From contig NZ_FZQR01000007.1 of assembly GCF_900199455.1 (NCBI RefSeq), forward strand, positions 302,064-366,063: a DNA stretch of 64,000 nucleotides, written 5' to 3'. The notes under the pieces were generated by a model, which was given only the letters and a program-made list of their open reading frames with translations, was not told where the DNA came from and ran no database searches. Made by a program: the position numbers and the translations under genes. The DNA is from Mesorhizobium carmichaelinearum. Lineage in GTDB: Bacteria > Pseudomonadota > Alphaproteobacteria > Rhizobiales > Rhizobiaceae. Shown here piece by piece: positions 16,820-24,887 of the stretch. The stretch's first letter is position 1, and every line of letters begins with the position of its first letter.

Positions 16820-17521
16820 ATGGCAGCACGAGCCGTCATCGCGCTTGTTTCCGTCGCCGAGGTGGTGGCGACCGAACTCGCTGACCATCTCGAGCGGCGT
16901 GGCCATGATGTGCGCCAGGCGCGGCAGCCCTGGGAGGCGGAATCGCTGCTGGCGGGCAAGGGCATCGACGTCGTCGTCGTCGGCGACAGTCTCAGCCAGG
17001 CGGAGGGGCGCGATCTGCTCAGGCGCTATGGCGGCCAAGGCGAGGGTGGCGAGGGCGGGCCCGATTTCATCCTGATCTGCCGGCCGGCCGATCTCGTCGA
17101 CAAGGTGCTGGCGCTCGAACTGGGTGCGGCCGACGTTGTCGAAAGCCCGCTCAATGTCAGGGAACTCGCCGCCCGCGTCGGCGGCCTGCTTTCGCGGCGC
17201 GGCAGGGGCATCCAGGAACTGATCGTGCTGGAAAACGCGACCGTCGATTTGAGATCGGCCATCGTCATGCACCGCTCCGGTACGGAGGAACAGCTTTCGC
17301 CCGGTCAGGTGGCGCTGCTCAGGCTGTTCCTGGCGAGCCCCCGCAAGGTGCTGACACGTGACGACATCATCGCCGCGGCACCGGCCGAGAATGCCGACGC
17401 CTTCGATCGCTCGATCGATTCGCGCATCGTGCGGCTGCGCCGCAAGCTCGACACCGAGACCATCACCACCATACGTGGCGCCGGCTACCGGTTCGATCCG
17501 CCACAGCAATTCGCCGACTGA
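16820..17521 (+). CDS. OmpR-family regulator with a degenerate receiver
   Basis: A 233-residue protein with a receiver-like fold followed by an OmpR-type winged helix (LSPGQVALLRLFLASPRKVLTR, then RSIDSRIVRLRRKLD and RGAGYRFDPP). The receiver lacks the phosphorylation site. The N-terminal acidic pair is replaced in VIALVSVAEVV; the acceptor position is Gly in VVVGDSLSQAEG, with an Asp one residue off; and the KP motif is VESPLN. It is therefore probably phosphorylation-independent. It is divergent from the canonical regulator/kinase pair and may modulate or antagonise it. The start could also be TTG at 16811, which has AAGGGA upstream. Confidence 0.75.
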   Translation: MAARAVIALVSVAEVVATELADHLERRGHDVRQARQPWEAESLLAGKGIDVVVVGDSLSQAEGRDLLRRYGGQGEGGEGGPDFILICRPADLVDKVLALELGAADVVESPLNVRELAARVGGLLSRRGRGIQELIVLENATVDLRSAIVMHRSGTEEQLSPGQVALLRLFLASPRKVLTRDDIIAAAPAENADAFDRSIDSRIVRLRRKLDTETITTIRGAGYRFDPPQQFAD

Positions 17522-17588
17522 CGGCGTCGCGCTTGGGCTGTCATTCTGGCTGAGCATCGGATTTTCCATTCACCGATGCTCCCGCTGT

Positions 17589-17759
17589 TCAGCGTACAAC
17601 CAGCAGTGACGGACCCGATGGCATATCGGTGCTCACGATGAATTCGTTTGCGTGGGCGGCGCGGTCCTTGAGGAGCACGGTGGCAAGGGCGGCAAAGCCC
17701 AGCAGGCCCTGCGCATAAAGCAGTGCGGAAAGCACCGAGGCCGCGAATTTCGTTTTCAT
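17589..17759 (-). CDS. small membrane protein, 56 residues
   Basis: The reading frame starts MKTKFAASVLSALLYAQGLL, has one hydrophobic helix of about 25 residues (a signal anchor or signal peptide), a short charged turn (LLKDRAAHANEF) and a polar tail. GGGAG lies about eight bases before the ATG, which supports translation. The AHA/N junction could be a signal peptidase site, leaving a peptide of about 20 residues. No homologue is recognised. It sits downstream of another small hypothetical gene on the same strand. Confidence 0.5.
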   Translation of the reverse strand: MKTKFAASVLSALLYAQGLLGFAALATVLLKDRAAHANEFIVSTDMPSGPSLLVVR

Positions 17760-17798
17760 CGTTCCAACTCCCAGAAATCAAATTTGAAGCGGGTCGCT

Positions 17799-18131
17799 TC
17801 AGGAAACTCCCGAAGTGCCCGCGCCGCCCACGGAGCCCCCCGCTGCGGCGCGGGCCTTCGGTCCTCTCGGCAGCAAGTTGCCGGAGGGGCCGCGCAATGC
17901 CAGCAAGCGAAGGCCAACCCGCCAGAGGGCCTTGAGCCGAGCGATGCGCAGGCTGGAAACAATCCAGACCGAGGCGGAAAACAGGGCGACGTGCAGGGTA
18001 GAGATCTCGCTCGAGGTCATCGCCGCCAGCCTTGCCACAGGACCGCCGGCAACTGTGCCGACGCCGCCGATGGCCGCCGCCGCGATGCTGATCCTGAGTA
18101 GCCAGGACCGCGTGTTCGATTTCGTTCCCAT
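17799..18131 (-). CDS. hypothetical membrane protein, 110 residues
   Basis: It has two hydrophobic segments (SWLLRISIAAAAIGGVGTVAG and STLHVALFSASVWIVSSL), a basic stretch with repeated Arg-Leu, and a Gly/Ala-rich end. The membrane topology looks genuine and the frame lies in the same direction as the 56-residue gene 39 bases downstream, but the ribosome site is weak. It may be a small two-helix inner membrane protein; no function is known. Confidence 0.4.
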   Translation of the reverse strand: MGTKSNTRSWLLRISIAAAAIGGVGTVAGGPVARLAAMTSSEISTLHVALFSASVWIVSSLRIARLKALWRVGLRLLALRGPSGNLLPRGPKARAAAGGSVGGAGTSGVS

Positions 18132-18471
18132 GGTCGTTGCCGTCTGCTTTCGTTACGTCAACTTTCGTTCCGGCCCGTATCCGGATCATGCCGCCTGAAG
18201 CTGCGCTTTGTTGCAGGTTGGTTTCGAGATCACCCTTGAGCCTTTCATATTAAGGCAATTCGAACTTTCGTTTCACAGAAAATACCCATGTGCTGCTTGT
18301 TGTTCCGATTTGCGAGCGGGATCGACGTCGCCATGACCCCTTGGTTCGTTAACCAGAGGAAACAAAATCGAAACACAAACGAGCATTTCGCGAAATCTGT
18401 CCGAAACATGCCGCAGCGATAAGCCGCTCATCGAATTGGAGCCGGCCGGACCGGCAGAGAGAGGGGACATC
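18132..18471. other. AT-richer promoter region, no gene seen
   Basis: A 340-base divergent region between the hypothetical gene at 17799 and the L,D-transpeptidase gene. It is clearly AT-richer than its surroundings from about 18190 to 18415, which fits promoters on both strands. No convincing reading frame, RNA gene or strong dyad was seen. Confidence 0.4.
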
Positions 18472-18927
18472 ATGCACACCACCATTTCCGCCAAGCTCAT
18501 CAACATCACCGCCGCCGCGCTGACGGGCACGGCACTTCTTTTCGGCGCCAGCGCGGCCCATGCCGCCAACAAGATCGTGGCGCGGGTCTCGCTTTCACAG
18601 CAGGTCATGGAAGTCTCGGTCGATGGCCGGCCGACCTTCGCCTGGAAGGTTTCCACCGGCGACCGGGCGCATGTGACGCCGACCGGTTCGTTCAAGCCGA
18701 CGCGCATGCATGAGATGTGGTATTCGAAGAAGTACGACAACGCGCCGATGCCGCACTCGGTGTTCTTCAGCGGTGGCTACGCGGTGCACGCCACCTATGC
18801 CATCAAGCGCCTCGGCCAGCCGGCCTCGCATGGCTGCGTGCGGCTGCATCCCGACAATGCGGCCGATTTCTACCAGCTTGTCGAGACCTTCGGGCCGGCC
18901 AACACCAGCATCGTTATCGTCAAGTAG
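18472..18927 (+). CDS. L,D-transpeptidase (YkuD domain), secreted
   Basis: A 151-residue exported enzyme. The signal peptide ends near AAHA at residues 30-32. The YkuD catalytic motif HATYAIKRLGQPASHGCVRL supplies the conserved His and the nucleophilic Cys in SHGCVR. It is at the small end of the family, a catalytic domain only, like other rhizobial copies. It cross-links peptidoglycan or attaches proteins to it in the periplasm. AGGGG lies eight bases before the ATG, and a strong terminator follows. Confidence 0.9.
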   Translation: MHTTISAKLINITAAALTGTALLFGASAAHAANKIVARVSLSQQVMEVSVDGRPTFAWKVSTGDRAHVTPTGSFKPTRMHEMWYSKKYDNAPMPHSVFFSGGYAVHATYAIKRLGQPASHGCVRLHPDNAADFYQLVETFGPANTSIVIVK

Positions 18928-19010
18928 CAGGCTGAGGAACGGGCCGGCAGACTGCTGTGCCTGTTCAGGACTCCCGCTGGAACATTCCGGCGGTATCGAG
19001 CACAGCCAAA

Positions 19011-19044
19011 AAAAAGAGGCCGGGATTTTTCCGGCCTCTTTTTT
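19011..19044 (+). terminator. intrinsic terminator
   Basis: AAGAGGCCGG pairs with CCGGCCTCTT around a seven-base loop, flanked by an A-run before and six T residues after. It is symmetric enough to work in both directions, ending both the L,D-transpeptidase and the convergent RND operon transcripts. Confidence 0.85.
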
Positions 19045-19058
19045 GTTCTTCGGCTTTC

Positions 19059-19162
19059 TAGAGCAGTTCACCGTTTCCATGAAACGGTGAACTGCTCTAG
19101 CTCTTTGTTTTAACGCAATTCCGGACGGAAAACCGCTTCACACTTTTCCTGGAATTGCTCTA
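19059..19162. repeat. interspersed palindromic repeat, full copy
   Basis: The first half is a perfect inverted repeat with 19-base arms (TAGAGCAGTTCACCGTTTC and its complement) and a CAT loop at 19059-19099. The second half has GCAATTCC and GGAATTGC ends enclosing GGAAAACCGCTTCACAC. The second half recurs in degenerate form at 127-210. It belongs to a repeat type widespread in rhizobial intergenic DNA. It ends at the stop codon of the RND gene. Confidence 0.8.
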
Positions 19163-22100
19163 TCAGTCCGGCAATGCCGGCATCAGCTTCGGATCAGGCT
19201 TTTCCGCAAGATGCGGCAGGTCCTTGCTGGCGATGAAGGTGTAGAACATCGGCACGACGAACAGCGTGAACATGGTGCCGACCAGGATGCCGGTGAAGAT
19301 GACCAGTCCCATCGAATAGCGGGCCGCCGCACCTGCGCCGCTCGACGTGATCAGCGGCACAACACCAAGCGCCATCGCAGCCGTCGTCATCAGGATCGGC
19401 CGCAGGCGCACCTTGGCCGAGGCGATGATGGCGTCACGCCGCCGCATGCCATGCGCCTCGCGCTGCTGGTTGGCGAACTCGACCAGCAGGATGCCGTGCT
19501 TGGTGATCAGGCCGATCAGTGTGATCAGACCCACCTGCGTGTAGATGTTGAGCGTGCCGAGGCCGAGATTGAGCGGCACGATCGCGCCGAAGATCGACAG
19601 CGGCACCGCCATCATGATGATCAGCGGGTCGCGGAAACTTTCAAACTGCGCCGCCAGCACCAGATAGATGACGATAATGGCCGCTCCGAAAGCGATCAGG
19701 ATGGTGTTGCCCTGTTCCTTCTCCTGCCGGGACTGGCCGGAGTAGTCGATGAAGAAGGTGTCGGGCAGGCTCTCCCTGGCGATATCCTCGAGGACTTTCA
19801 AGCCGTCGCCTGTGGTGACGCCGGGCAGCGGCAGTGCGGAGATCGTCGACGAATTCAGCTGGTTGAACTGTTCGATCGCGGCCGGCGAGGCATTGTTCGA
19901 AATCTTCACCACGGCCGACAGCGGCACCATCTCGCCGGTCACGCTGCGCACGAAATATTCGCCCAGCCTTTCGGGGTTGTCGCGGAATTGCTGCGGCACC
20001 TGCGGGATAATGTCATAGCTGTTGGAGTCGCGGTCGAACTGCGCCACTTCGGCGCCGCCGACCAGCAGCGTCAGCGTGCGGCCAATATCGGCGATCGGCA
20101 GGTTGAGTGCGGCGGCGCGGTCGCGGTCGATGGTCACGGTCACCTGCGGCGAGTCATAAGACATCGAGTTCTGCACCACGATGAAGCGGCCGGAGGCCTG
20201 CGCCTTGTTCTTGATCTGCTCGGCCGCCTTATACACTTCCGCGGAATCACCGGTCGAGCGTACCACCAGGGCGATCGGCAGACCGCCACCAGAGCCCGGC
20301 AGCGTCGGCGGTGCGAAGACGAAGGCCTGGACACCCGCCACCTTGGCGAGGCGGGCCGTAATGTCGGCCTGCAGTTCCTTCGAACTGCGCTTGCGCTCAG
20401 CCCAATCCTTGAAGGCAAAGCCGACGAAGGCGCTGTTTGTCGTGCCACCGAAGGCGACCGCCGAGAACTGCGCCCGCGTTTCGGGAATATCCCTCACCAG
20501 GCCGAGCATCTGGTTGACATAGGTTTCGGTATAGTCCGATGTCGCATAGGTCGGCGCGGTCACGATCGAGAGCAGGAAGCCCTGATCCTCTTCCGGCGCC
20601 AGCTCGCTCGAAGTCTTGGTGAACATGAAGCCGGTTACGCCGACGAGTGCGAGCACGATGATCAGCGTCAAAGGACGATAGTTCAGCGAACCGGTGACGG
20701 CCCGCTCATAGACGTGCTCGACCCGCGCGAAAATGCCATCGACAATGCGCTGGAAACGGCCCGGCGTGCCGGACTTCAGGAGGCGCGCCGACATCATCGG
20801 GGTGATGGTGACGGCGATGACGCCCGACAGCACGACGGAACCGGCGAGCGTCACCGCGAATTCGCGGAACAGCGCGCCGGTCAGGCCGCCGGTGAAGGCC
20901 AAAGGCGCGAACACGGCGGCCAATGTCATTGTCATGGCGACAATGGCAGAAGCGATTTCGCGCATGCCGCTGAACGCCGCCTGCATTGGCGACATGTGGT
21001 CTTCTTCCATGTGGCGGTGGATATTCTCCACCACCACGATGGCGTCATCGACGACAAGGCCGATCGCCAGCACCATGGCCAGCAGCGACAGAAGGTTGAT
21101 CGAATAGCCCACCGCAAACAACAGGAAGCAGACGCCTATCAGCGACAGCGGGATGGTGACGATCGGCATCATCACCGAGCGGAACGAGCCAAGGAACAAC
21201 AGGATGACCACGACGACGATGGCAACCGCCTCGCCGATAGTCTTGAACACCTCGTCGATCGAGGCGCTGATCTGCCCGGTCGCGTCGTAGACGACCTCGA
21301 TCGTCATGCCTTTCGGCAGCGTTTCCTGAATCTGCGGCACAAGCTTGGTGAGCGCTGCCGCGGTGGTCAGCGGGTTGGCCGCCGGGGTCGGGAAGATGGC
21401 GAGGAAGGTTCCAGGCTTGCCGTTGAAGGAGACCCTGGTGTCGGTGTTTTCCGCGCCGAGTTCGACGCGGGCCACGTCACGCAGCCGCACGACATTGCCG
21501 TCGGTCGAGCGCAGGGGCAGTTCGGCGAAGGCTTCCGGTGTCTGCAGCGTCGAGCGCACGGTGATCGACGAGACGACATATTCGTTCTGGGTGTTGCCGG
21601 GCGCCGACAGGAAGTTGGAATTGTTGATTGCCGCCAGCACTTCCGCCGCCGTCACGCCGCGCGCGGCAAGCCTGATCGGGTCGATCCAGACGCGCATCGA
21701 GTATTGCTGGGCACCGAAGATCTGGACGTCCGCGACACCTTCGACCGTCGACATGCGGGGCCTGATGACACGCTCGATATACTCCGTCAGCTGCTCCTTC
21801 GTCATGTTCGGATTCTGCATCGAGATGTACATCATCGCGAACTGCTGGCCGGTGCCCTTGACGATAACCGGATCCTTGGAAGCGTCCGGCAAGGTGCCGC
21901 GCACGCCCTGGACCTTGGACAGCACTTCGGTCAGCGCCACGTCGGGGTTGGAGCCGAGCTTCATCTGCACCGTCACGGTGCTGGAGGACGGCCGGCTGGA
22001 CGATGTCACGTAGTCGATGTTCTCGGTCGAGGCGACGGCGCGCGCGATCGGGGCGGAAATGAAGCCCTGGATCAGGTCGGCGCTGGCGCCCGGATAGGCC

Positions 22101-22246
22101 GTCGTGATGGTGATCGCGGTTTCGTCAACCTTCGGATACTGCCGGATCGACAGGTTGAAGATGCCCTGGAAACCCAAGAGCAGGATCATGCAGGCAAGGA
22201 CCGTCGACAGGACGGGCCGGCGAATGAAGAGATCGGAAAAGCTCAT
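19163..22246 (-). CDS. RND multidrug efflux permease (AcrB/MexB type)
   Basis: A 1027-residue inner-membrane pump with twelve membrane helices and two large periplasmic loops. The proton-relay residues are present: the Asp pair in GLVVDDAIVVVENIHRHMEED (helix 4) and the Lys in LITLIGLITKHGILL (helix 10). The length and motifs match the HAE-1 family. It forms a tripartite pump with the adaptor encoded just upstream, with a four-base ATGA overlap; no TolC-type outer-membrane gene is in the window. The divergent TetR gene at 23750 probably controls it. Confidence 0.93.
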   Translation of the reverse strand: MSFSDLFIRRPVLSTVLACMILLLGFQGIFNLSIRQYPKVDETAITITTAYPGASADLIQGFISAPIARAVASTENIDYVTSSSRPSSSTVTVQMKLGSNPDVALTEVLSKVQGVRGTLPDASKDPVIVKGTGQQFAMMYISMQNPNMTKEQLTEYIERVIRPRMSTVEGVADVQIFGAQQYSMRVWIDPIRLAARGVTAAEVLAAINNSNFLSAPGNTQNEYVVSSITVRSTLQTPEAFAELPLRSTDGNVVRLRDVARVELGAENTDTRVSFNGKPGTFLAIFPTPAANPLTTAAALTKLVPQIQETLPKGMTIEVVYDATGQISASIDEVFKTIGEAVAIVVVVILLFLGSFRSVMMPIVTIPLSLIGVCFLLFAVGYSINLLSLLAMVLAIGLVVDDAIVVVENIHRHMEEDHMSPMQAAFSGMREIASAIVAMTMTLAAVFAPLAFTGGLTGALFREFAVTLAGSVVLSGVIAVTITPMMSARLLKSGTPGRFQRIVDGIFARVEHVYERAVTGSLNYRPLTLIIVLALVGVTGFMFTKTSSELAPEEDQGFLLSIVTAPTYATSDYTETYVNQMLGLVRDIPETRAQFSAVAFGGTTNSAFVGFAFKDWAERKRSSKELQADITARLAKVAGVQAFVFAPPTLPGSGGGLPIALVVRSTGDSAEVYKAAEQIKNKAQASGRFIVVQNSMSYDSPQVTVTIDRDRAAALNLPIADIGRTLTLLVGGAEVAQFDRDSNSYDIIPQVPQQFRDNPERLGEYFVRSVTGEMVPLSAVVKISNNASPAAIEQFNQLNSSTISALPLPGVTTGDGLKVLEDIARESLPDTFFIDYSGQSRQEKEQGNTILIAFGAAIIVIYLVLAAQFESFRDPLIIMMAVPLSIFGAIVPLNLGLGTLNIYTQVGLITLIGLITKHGILLVEFANQQREAHGMRRRDAIIASAKVRLRPILMTTAAMALGVVPLITSSGAGAAARYSMGLVIFTGILVGTMFTLFVVPMFYTFIASKDLPHLAEKPDPKLMPALPD

Positions 22247-23604
22247 TGCTGGTCGGCCTGCTTGTTCGCCGATTTGGTCGGGTCGATGGTGTTGTCGACG
22301 TTGACGGACATGCCGTTGAACAGGCGGTTCTGACCCGCGGTGACGACCTCTTCGCCAGCCTTCAGCCCTTCGACGATCTCGACCATGCCTTGATTGCGGC
22401 GGCCGGGCTTGACGAAGACCTGCGACAGCACCAGCGCGGGCTTGTCGCCTTCCGCCGCCGGTTTGGCCGGATCGGTAGCTGCCGGCTTGGTGGCATCGGA
22501 AGCGGCCTTGTCCGCTGGCTTTGCAGCATCGGCGGCAGGCTTCATGGCATCAGCCGCCGGCTTCATGGCATCGGCTGCCGGTTTCATCGTGTCCGCCGGC
22601 TTGGCGTCCGCCGGTTTGTCGGTGGCCGCGGCGGCTGGTTTTTCTTCCGGCTTGGCCGGGGCGGCCTCGGCGGGCTTGGCCGGCTGCACGACGAAGATGT
22701 AGTCGCCATAGAGGCTGGTGGTCAGCGCCGTCTGCGGCAGTGACAGCACGTTCTGCTCCTCGGGCAGTTCGACACGCACCTGCACGAACTGGCCAGGGGT
22801 CAGTTTGCCATCGGGATTGGCGACTTCCGCCCTGATGTTCACCAGCCGGCTGGACGGGTCGATCTTGGGGTCGATGCCGCGAATGGCGCCGGCAAATGGC
22901 ATGTCCGCGCCGCTGAGGCCCAGCCGAACCGTCTGACCGATCTTGAGCAGCGGCAGCTGCTGTTCGGGAACCGAGAAGTCGACGCGCATCGTGTCGAGAT
23001 CCTGCAGCGTCACCACCGCGGTGCCGGGCGACAGATATTGGCCGAGGTCGATCTTCGGGATGCCAACGGTGCCAGCGAAAGGCGCCGTCAGCTGCTTCTG
23101 ATCGAGCACGGCCTGCAGCCTGGTGACCTGGGATGCCGAAGCGGACGCCGCCGCACGCGCACTGTCCAGCGTCGAGTCGGAGCCGACACCACGCCTGGTC
23201 AGTTCGATGGCACGGGTCAGCGACACCTGATCGAGCGCGGCCTGCGCCTTCTGTGCGTCGAGATCGGCGCGCTCGACGGCATCGTCGAGCTGCAGCAGCA
23301 CCGCGTTGGCCGCCACTTTCTCGTTGGCATGGAAGGGGATTTCCTTGACGATGCCGGCTGTCTCAACCGTCAGGTCAACACCGCGCACGGCTCGCACCGT
23401 ACCGATCGCCTCGACGCCAGGGGTCCAGCTCGACGGCTTGGCGATGGTCGTCGACACGGTCGCCGCCGGCGGCTTCATCGTGGCGAAATACTGCTTGATG
23501 CCATTGTCGCGCAGGAAGTTGAAGCCGACGATGCCGCCGACCACGATGACGAGCACGGCCAGGACCAAAATAATGATAAAGATACGGAGTATGCGCTTGA
23601 ACAA
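22243..23604 (-). CDS. RND efflux periplasmic adaptor (membrane fusion protein)
   Basis: A 453-residue HlyD/AcrA-like adaptor. It has an N-terminal membrane anchor (IFIIILVLAVLVIVVGG), split lipoyl motifs (VETAGIVKEIPFHANEKVAANAVLLQLDD and GTVGIPKIDLGQYLSPG), an alpha hairpin and a beta-barrel. Near residues 300-380 an insert of about 80 residues, almost only Ala, Lys, Pro and Asp, contains MKPAADA three times and interrupts the C-terminal membrane-proximal domain. I chose the TTG at 23604 because GAGGGG lies six bases upstream and the anchor begins there. An ATG at 23679 would overlap the operator region. Confidence 0.88.
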   Translation of the reverse strand: MFKRILRIFIIILVLAVLVIVVGGIVGFNFLRDNGIKQYFATMKPPAATVSTTIAKPSSWTPGVEAIGTVRAVRGVDLTVETAGIVKEIPFHANEKVAANAVLLQLDDAVERADLDAQKAQAALDQVSLTRAIELTRRGVGSDSTLDSARAAASASASQVTRLQAVLDQKQLTAPFAGTVGIPKIDLGQYLSPGTAVVTLQDLDTMRVDFSVPEQQLPLLKIGQTVRLGLSGADMPFAGAIRGIDPKIDPSSRLVNIRAEVANPDGKLTPGQFVQVRVELPEEQNVLSLPQTALTTSLYGDYIFVVQPAKPAEAAPAKPEEKPAAAATDKPADAKPADTMKPAADAMKPAADAMKPAADAAKPADKAASDATKPAATDPAKPAAEGDKPALVLSQVFVKPGRRNQGMVEIVEGLKAGEEVVTAGQNRLFNGMSVNVDNTIDPTKSANKQADQQ

Positions 23605-23698
23605 GGAAGTCCCCTCAGTCGAAATCCGGCGCGAAGCTCGGACATCGGGACACATATCGACTGCGGGTCCCGATTTCAAATAATGGCGGCTTTACTGT

Positions 23699-23712
23699 AC
23701 CGTCTGGACGGT
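23699..23712. promoter_or_regulatory. putative TetR-type operator for the efflux operon
   Basis: ACCGTC-TG-GACGGT is a perfect palindrome in the 145-base region between the divergent adaptor and TetR genes, 38 bases before the TetR ATG. Position and symmetry suggest it is the site through which the regulator represses both directions. Binding is inferred. Confidence 0.55.
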
Positions 23713-23749
23713 CTTGTCAATTGGGCCTAAGCTTGCGAAGGGAGGCGCC

Positions 23750-24283
23750 ATGAGAGCCCAACGACCGAATTCGCGGGAGAAAATTCTCGCCGCAGCGGCT
23801 GATGTCGCCCGGGAATCCGGGCCCGGCAGCCTGTCGCTGGAGGCGGTGGCCAGCCGCGCCGGCGTGTCGAAGGGCGGGCTGCTCTACAATTTCCCGACCA
23901 AGGCCAAATTGATGCAGGGGCTGGTCGAGGGCTATCTGCGCGATTTCGAGCAAGCGCTGGAATCCGCCAACAGCAGCGACGACGGCAAAAATCCGCTTGC
24001 CGTCTACATCAAACTGTCGGCCAATGATTGCGAGGAAAAGCAGCCCTCGGCGTCCTGGATCTTTTCTGCGATTGCCGAGGATCCCGATTTCATGACGCCG
24101 ATAAAGACATTCAAGCGGCAGCTTTTCGAACGGCTGAAAGGCGAGACGAAAGACCTCAAATCGCTGCTGGTTTGCTACCTCGCCATCGAGGGGCTGCGCA
24201 GCATGAACCTCTTCGATTCCGAGGTGATGTCGAAGGACGAGCGCGAGCTGCTGGTCTCGTCCCTGCTGGAGATCGCCAAATAG
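23750..24283 (+). CDS. TetR-family regulator of the RND pump
   Basis: A 177-residue regulator with an N-terminal HTH (REKILAAAADVARESGPGSLSLEAVASRAGVSKGGLLYNFPTKAKLM shows the pattern, here split over residues 9-55) and a C-terminal ligand domain rich in helices. It is divergent from the adaptor gene with a palindrome between them. AGGGAGG lies close upstream of the ATG at 23750. It likely derepresses the pump when it binds a toxic substrate. Confidence 0.85.
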   Translation: MRAQRPNSREKILAAAADVARESGPGSLSLEAVASRAGVSKGGLLYNFPTKAKLMQGLVEGYLRDFEQALESANSSDDGKNPLAVYIKLSANDCEEKQPSASWIFSAIAEDPDFMTPIKTFKRQLFERLKGETKDLKSLLVCYLAIEGLRSMNLFDSEVMSKDERELLVSSLLEIAK

Positions 24284-24315
24284 GCGACGCCAAGGATGAC
24301 CGTTGTTACGGGCAT

Positions 24316-24756
24316 TCAACCTACGGCGCGTTCGATATCCCGGCGCAGGACAATTGCGGTTGTCAGGTCCTCGACGCCGCCGAGCGTGGCAATGAGGTCG
24401 CGCACCGTGTTGAGCCTGTCGATCGAGGGCACCTCGACCTCGACGATGAGATCGAGCTGGCCGCTCACCGACGACACGCGCCGCACCTCCGGATAGCGCG
24501 CCAACTGGTCAAGAATGCCGATTGACGGCGTGCGGATCAGCGTGACCAGCAGGAAAGCGCAGACAAGCCCGGCGTCCATCTGACCGATATCGGCCCGGTA
24601 ACCTCTGATGACGCCGCTCTTTTCCAACGAAGCCACCCGCTCGCTGGTGGCGCTTCGCGACAGGCCGATGCGCCCGGCAAGCGTCTTCAGCGGGATGCGG
24701 GCTTCCTTCGACAGAATGGCGAGGATGTCCCGGTCCTTGGCGTCCAGTTCTTTCAT
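24316..24756 (-). CDS. Lrp/AsnC-family regulator
   Basis: A 146-residue protein. The N-terminal HTH (LDAKDRDILAILSKEARIPLK, with IGLSRSATSERVASLEKSG) is followed by an alpha-beta RAM domain ending in LTTAIVLRRDI. The ATG at 24756 has GGAG nine bases upstream. It is divergent from the kinase/phospho-lyase fusion gene, 131 bases away, and probably controls it in response to an amino acid or amine. Confidence 0.85.
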   Translation of the reverse strand: MKELDAKDRDILAILSKEARIPLKTLAGRIGLSRSATSERVASLEKSGVIRGYRADIGQMDAGLVCAFLLVTLIRTPSIGILDQLARYPEVRRVSSVSGQLDLIVEVEVPSIDRLNTVRDLIATLGGVEDLTTAIVLRRDIERAVG

Positions 24757-24887
24757 GACGTCACGCTCCAAGCGGCTCCGTTAATGTGCCGGCCAATGCA
24801 GTCATTGTGCCGGCGCAACCGACGCTTTGCCGGATGCCCGATTTTTTGACCCATGCCAAGCTCGGACAAAGCAGATCCGGAATCCCG

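Noticed and set aside
19211..22333. A 1040-codon open frame antisense to the RND pump gene
   Set aside because: It is the complement of a real gene in GC-rich DNA; the peptide is rich in Arg, His, Asp and Gln with no fold or motif, which is typical of shadow frames.
22510..22600. Short direct repeats considered as a CRISPR or minisatellite
   Set aside because: They are in-frame repeats coding for MKPAADA in the adaptor protein.
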